Program-made: the position numbers and the translations under genes | Origin: Sulfuricella sp. | GTDB lineage: Bacteria; Pseudomonadota; Gammaproteobacteria; Burkholderiales; Sulfuricellaceae | Direction: 5' to 3' | Assembly (NCBI GenBank): GCA_019911785.1 | Contig: JAIOJM010000117.1 | Location: 1 to 15,968, forward strand | DNA: 15,968 bases | In this document: positions 14,608 through 15,968 of the stretch, piece after piece | Layout of the letters: each line of letters opens with the position of its first letter | How positions within the stretch are numbered: the first letter of the stretch is position 1 | The notes under the pieces: generated by a model | What the model saw: only the letters and a program-made list of their open reading frames with translations | The model's database searches: none | Told to the model about the DNA's origin: nothing

Positions 14608-14636
14608 TTGCGATTAACGATATGCGGTATTAGAAT
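14608..14636 (+). promoter_or_regulatory. Sigma70-like promoter of the XRE-ImmA/IrrE gene
   Basis: TTGCGA (14608-14613) and TAGAAT (14631-14636) are 17 bases apart. Transcription would begin near 14643, giving a very short leader with AGGAGG at 14645-14650 before ATG 14659. The -35 overlaps the third CTTGC box. Confidence 0.5.
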
Positions 14637-14658
14637 GTCGTTTTAGGAGGTCATCACC

Positions 14659-15780
14659 ATGCTTGAAAAAATCTCGCAAAAGCTGATCGGCTACCGCGTC
14701 AAAGCCGCACGCATTGCTGCGGGTTTGACGCAAGATCAACTCACTCAAGGGCTCGGCCTAAACGACCGGCAGTCGGTCTCGGACATTGAGAACGGCAAGC
14801 GCGCGCTAAAGCCGGATGAATTGCTGGAGATGTCCGATCTACTGAATCGGGACATCGAGTTCTTCATCGATCCATTCGCCGTCGCTGGCGAGGCGCAGTT
14901 CTCGTGGCGTGCCGCCCCGGAAGTGCCCGAGGATGGCCTCGACGGCTTTGAGCTAAAGGCCGGTCAGTGGATCGGACTGCTGCGTTGGCTGCGTGAGCAG
15001 CAAGACAGTCGGGCGAGCGTGCTCAAGCGCGCTCTGCGCCTGTCTGCGCAGTCCTCGTTTGAGGACGCACAGGAACGCGCCGAGAGTCTAGCCGCAGAAC
15101 TAGAACTCGGCGTAATCCCGGCAGAGACGTTGATCGACAAGATCGAGCGCGAGCTCGATATCCCGGTGCTGTTTGTGGACACCGTTCAGACCGAGGATGG
15201 TCAGTCCATTTCCGGCGCGACTTGCCATCTGGAGGAGATGGGGGTCATCCTGATCAACCGCAATGAGACCGAGGCACGCCGTTTTTACGATCTGGCGCAC
15301 GAGCTCTTCCATGCGCTGACTTGGGATGCGATGAAGCCCGACCACCGGGAATCGAACTCCATCGAGGAGCGCAACAAGGGCAAACGCATCGAGCAACTGG
15401 CGAACAACTTCGCTGCCGCTCTCCTGATGCCCCGCGCTTCTCTCGACAAGCTGATCGACCCTGATCGCCACGATGACGTCGCGCATCTGTGCGAAATTGC
15501 CGCATTGCTGCGCGTTGCGCCGGTGGCGCTTGCATGGCGACTGTTCAACCTCAAGTTGATCGATGATGACACGCGTCGGCATCTCGTCCAAGAGAAGCAG
15601 CGGTCATCGGTATCTGGCCCACCCAAGCGGTTCTCGCTCACCTTCGTGCGCATGCTGCACGAGGCGCTGGAACATGGGCGGCTGTCGGCGCGCAAGGCAG
15701 CCAAAGCCATGGGTCTTGGTCTGGGTGGTTTAACTGAGCTATTCGCCCAGTACGATCTCTCCGCACCGTTCGAGCTGTGA
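14659..15780 (+). CDS. XRE-family regulator fused to ImmA/IrrE zinc peptidase
   Basis: Protein of 373 aa. Residues about 8-62 are an XRE/Cro helix-turn-helix (RVKAARIAAGLTQDQLTQGL with DRQSVSDIENGKRALKPDEL). The C-terminal part is an ImmA/IrrE metallopeptidase: FYDLAHELFHAL carries HExxH (His214, Glu215, His218) and the third ligand is probably Glu245 in RIEQLANNFAAALLMPR. Family members cleave or sense a repressor or serve as the antitoxin-like half of two-gene modules. The gene has its own promoter, faces away from the recombinase operon, and is followed after 12 bases by a truncated PIN-like gene, its probable partner. The last 45 residues (FSLTFVRMLHEALEHGRLSA) resemble a second short helical domain common in this architecture. 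Confidence 0.93.
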   Translation: MLEKISQKLIGYRVKAARIAAGLTQDQLTQGLGLNDRQSVSDIENGKRALKPDELLEMSDLLNRDIEFFIDPFAVAGEAQFSWRAAPEVPEDGLDGFELKAGQWIGLLRWLREQQDSRASVLKRALRLSAQSSFEDAQERAESLAAELELGVIPAETLIDKIERELDIPVLFVDTVQTEDGQSISGATCHLEEMGVILINRNETEARRFYDLAHELFHALTWDAMKPDHRESNSIEERNKGKRIEQLANNFAAALLMPRASLDKLIDPDRHDDVAHLCEIAALLRVAPVALAWRLFNLKLIDDDTRRHLVQEKQRSSVSGPPKRFSLTFVRMLHEALEHGRLSARKAAKAMGLGLGGLTELFAQYDLSAPFEL

Positions 15781-15792
15781 GGCGCGGTTCGT

Positions 15793-15924
15793 ATGCCAAA
15801 GACCCGGGTATTCGCTGACACCAATGTCATTGTCACGGATCACCCCAATGGCGCCACCCAAGATCGGCCTAATGGCGCCACCTGGACACACCCGAATCGG
15901 GGTCTCGAACGGGGTCAAGAATGA
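15793..15924 (+). pseudogene. 5' remnant of a PIN-like toxin gene, interrupted
   Basis: The frame begins MPKTRVFADTNVI, the first beta strand and the first acidic residue (DTNVI) of PIN-type nucleases, then passes into HPNGATQDRPNGATWTHPNR, which is plainly read-through of a DNA repeat, and stops after 43 codons. GAGGCG overlapping the upstream stop is a suitable ribosome site and the 12-base gap suggests co-transcription with the XRE-ImmA/IrrE gene. Only about 13-16 codons look native. The most likely cause is insertion of a mobile element whose repeated terminal sequence starts near 15831. Naming it PIN-like rests on a dozen residues and its neighbour, so this is tentative. Confidence 0.6.
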
Positions 15925-15968
15925 GTGTTTTTTCCTCCTTTCGCAAGTGAAGGTTTTGGGGTGTCAGG
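15831..15968. mobile_element. Probable end of an insertion sequence (IS21-like), continuing past the window
   Basis: A TG-starting stretch (TGTCACGGATCACCCC) is followed by two copies of GATC-N5-AATGGCGCCACC with a 24-base period, and the coding frame of the upstream gene breaks at the same place. Multiple short terminal repeats and TG ends are typical of IS21-family elements. No transposase reading frame is in the window, so the family is a guess and the exact end could also be 15825. Confidence 0.45.
15838..15882 (+). repeat. Tandem 21-base terminal repeats
   Basis: Copies at 15838-15858 and 15862-15882 match at 18 of 21 positions and share AATGGCGCCACC, which contains the palindrome TGGCGCCA. 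Likely transposase binding sites at an element end. Confidence 0.7.

Noticed and set aside
11300..15968. A duplicated ssrA 3' end (att repeat) closing an island
   Set aside because: No second copy of the T-arm/acceptor sequence was found by eye up to the window end; the other boundary may lie beyond it.
1..15968. CRISPR array
   Set aside because: No regularly spaced direct repeats of suitable length; the only tandem repeats are the two 21-base copies at the element end.

Overview
The window looks like a chromosomal piece of a betaproteobacterium, probably of the sulfur-, iron- or ammonia-oxidising Nitrosomonadales/Gallionellales type. The reasons are the gyrA / OmpA-RmpM / mtaD / ubiG / gph order, the tmRNA tag ANDENYALAA, the GC-rich codon use, and a Psr/Phs/Ttr-type respiratory molybdoenzyme. 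This assignment comes from gene order and protein resemblance only; no search was run.

Left part (1-5124) is conserved housekeeping. The 5' two thirds or less of gyrA runs leftward off the window edge. Divergent from it is a secreted RmpM-like OmpA-domain protein with its own sigma70-like promoter and a clear intrinsic terminator. A tightly packed rightward set follows: mtaD (deaminase of S-adenosylhomocysteine or methylthioadenosine), ubiG (ubiquinone O-methyltransferase) and a HAD phosphatase of the Gph/MupP type. The last two junctions overlap by 4 and 1 bases. An inverted pair of GCAGAGGCG-type dispersed repeats closes this block.

Middle part (5294-10808, leftward) is a five-gene operon for a periplasm-facing complex iron-sulfur molybdoenzyme. 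It encodes a Tat-exported catalytic subunit (A), a four-cluster ferredoxin-like subunit (B), an NrfD/PsrC-type quinone-reactive membrane subunit (C), a TorD-family chaperone and, unexpectedly, a HybE-family chaperone known from [NiFe]-hydrogenase maturation. No hydrogenase gene is in the window. Genes overlap or are separated by 3-7 bases. A symmetrical FNR/CRP-type box (TTGAC-N4-GTCAA) lies upstream, so oxygen or redox control is likely. The substrate cannot be fixed from the sequence; polysulfide, thiosulfate, tetrathionate or sulfite are the leading options.

Next comes ssrA (tmRNA, 10953-11325) with a terminator. Immediately behind it starts an accessory segment (about 11366 to the end). 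It holds a leftward five-gene operon: a 64-aa protein, a DUF2924 protein, a serine recombinase, and two tandem paralogous ParB-like helix-turn-helix proteins. All junctions overlap by 1-4 bases and the operon ends in an intrinsic terminator. Divergent from it is an XRE-ImmA/IrrE (HTH plus zinc peptidase) regulator. It is followed 12 bases later by the first codons of a PIN-like toxin gene that appears to be cut off by the end of an insertion element continuing past the window. An inverted repeat between the divergent operons is a likely operator.

Best candidates for something new: the HybE chaperone built into a molybdoenzyme operon, and the recombinase/DUF2924/twin-HTH module facing an XRE-ImmA/IrrE gene whose probable toxin partner has been interrupted.
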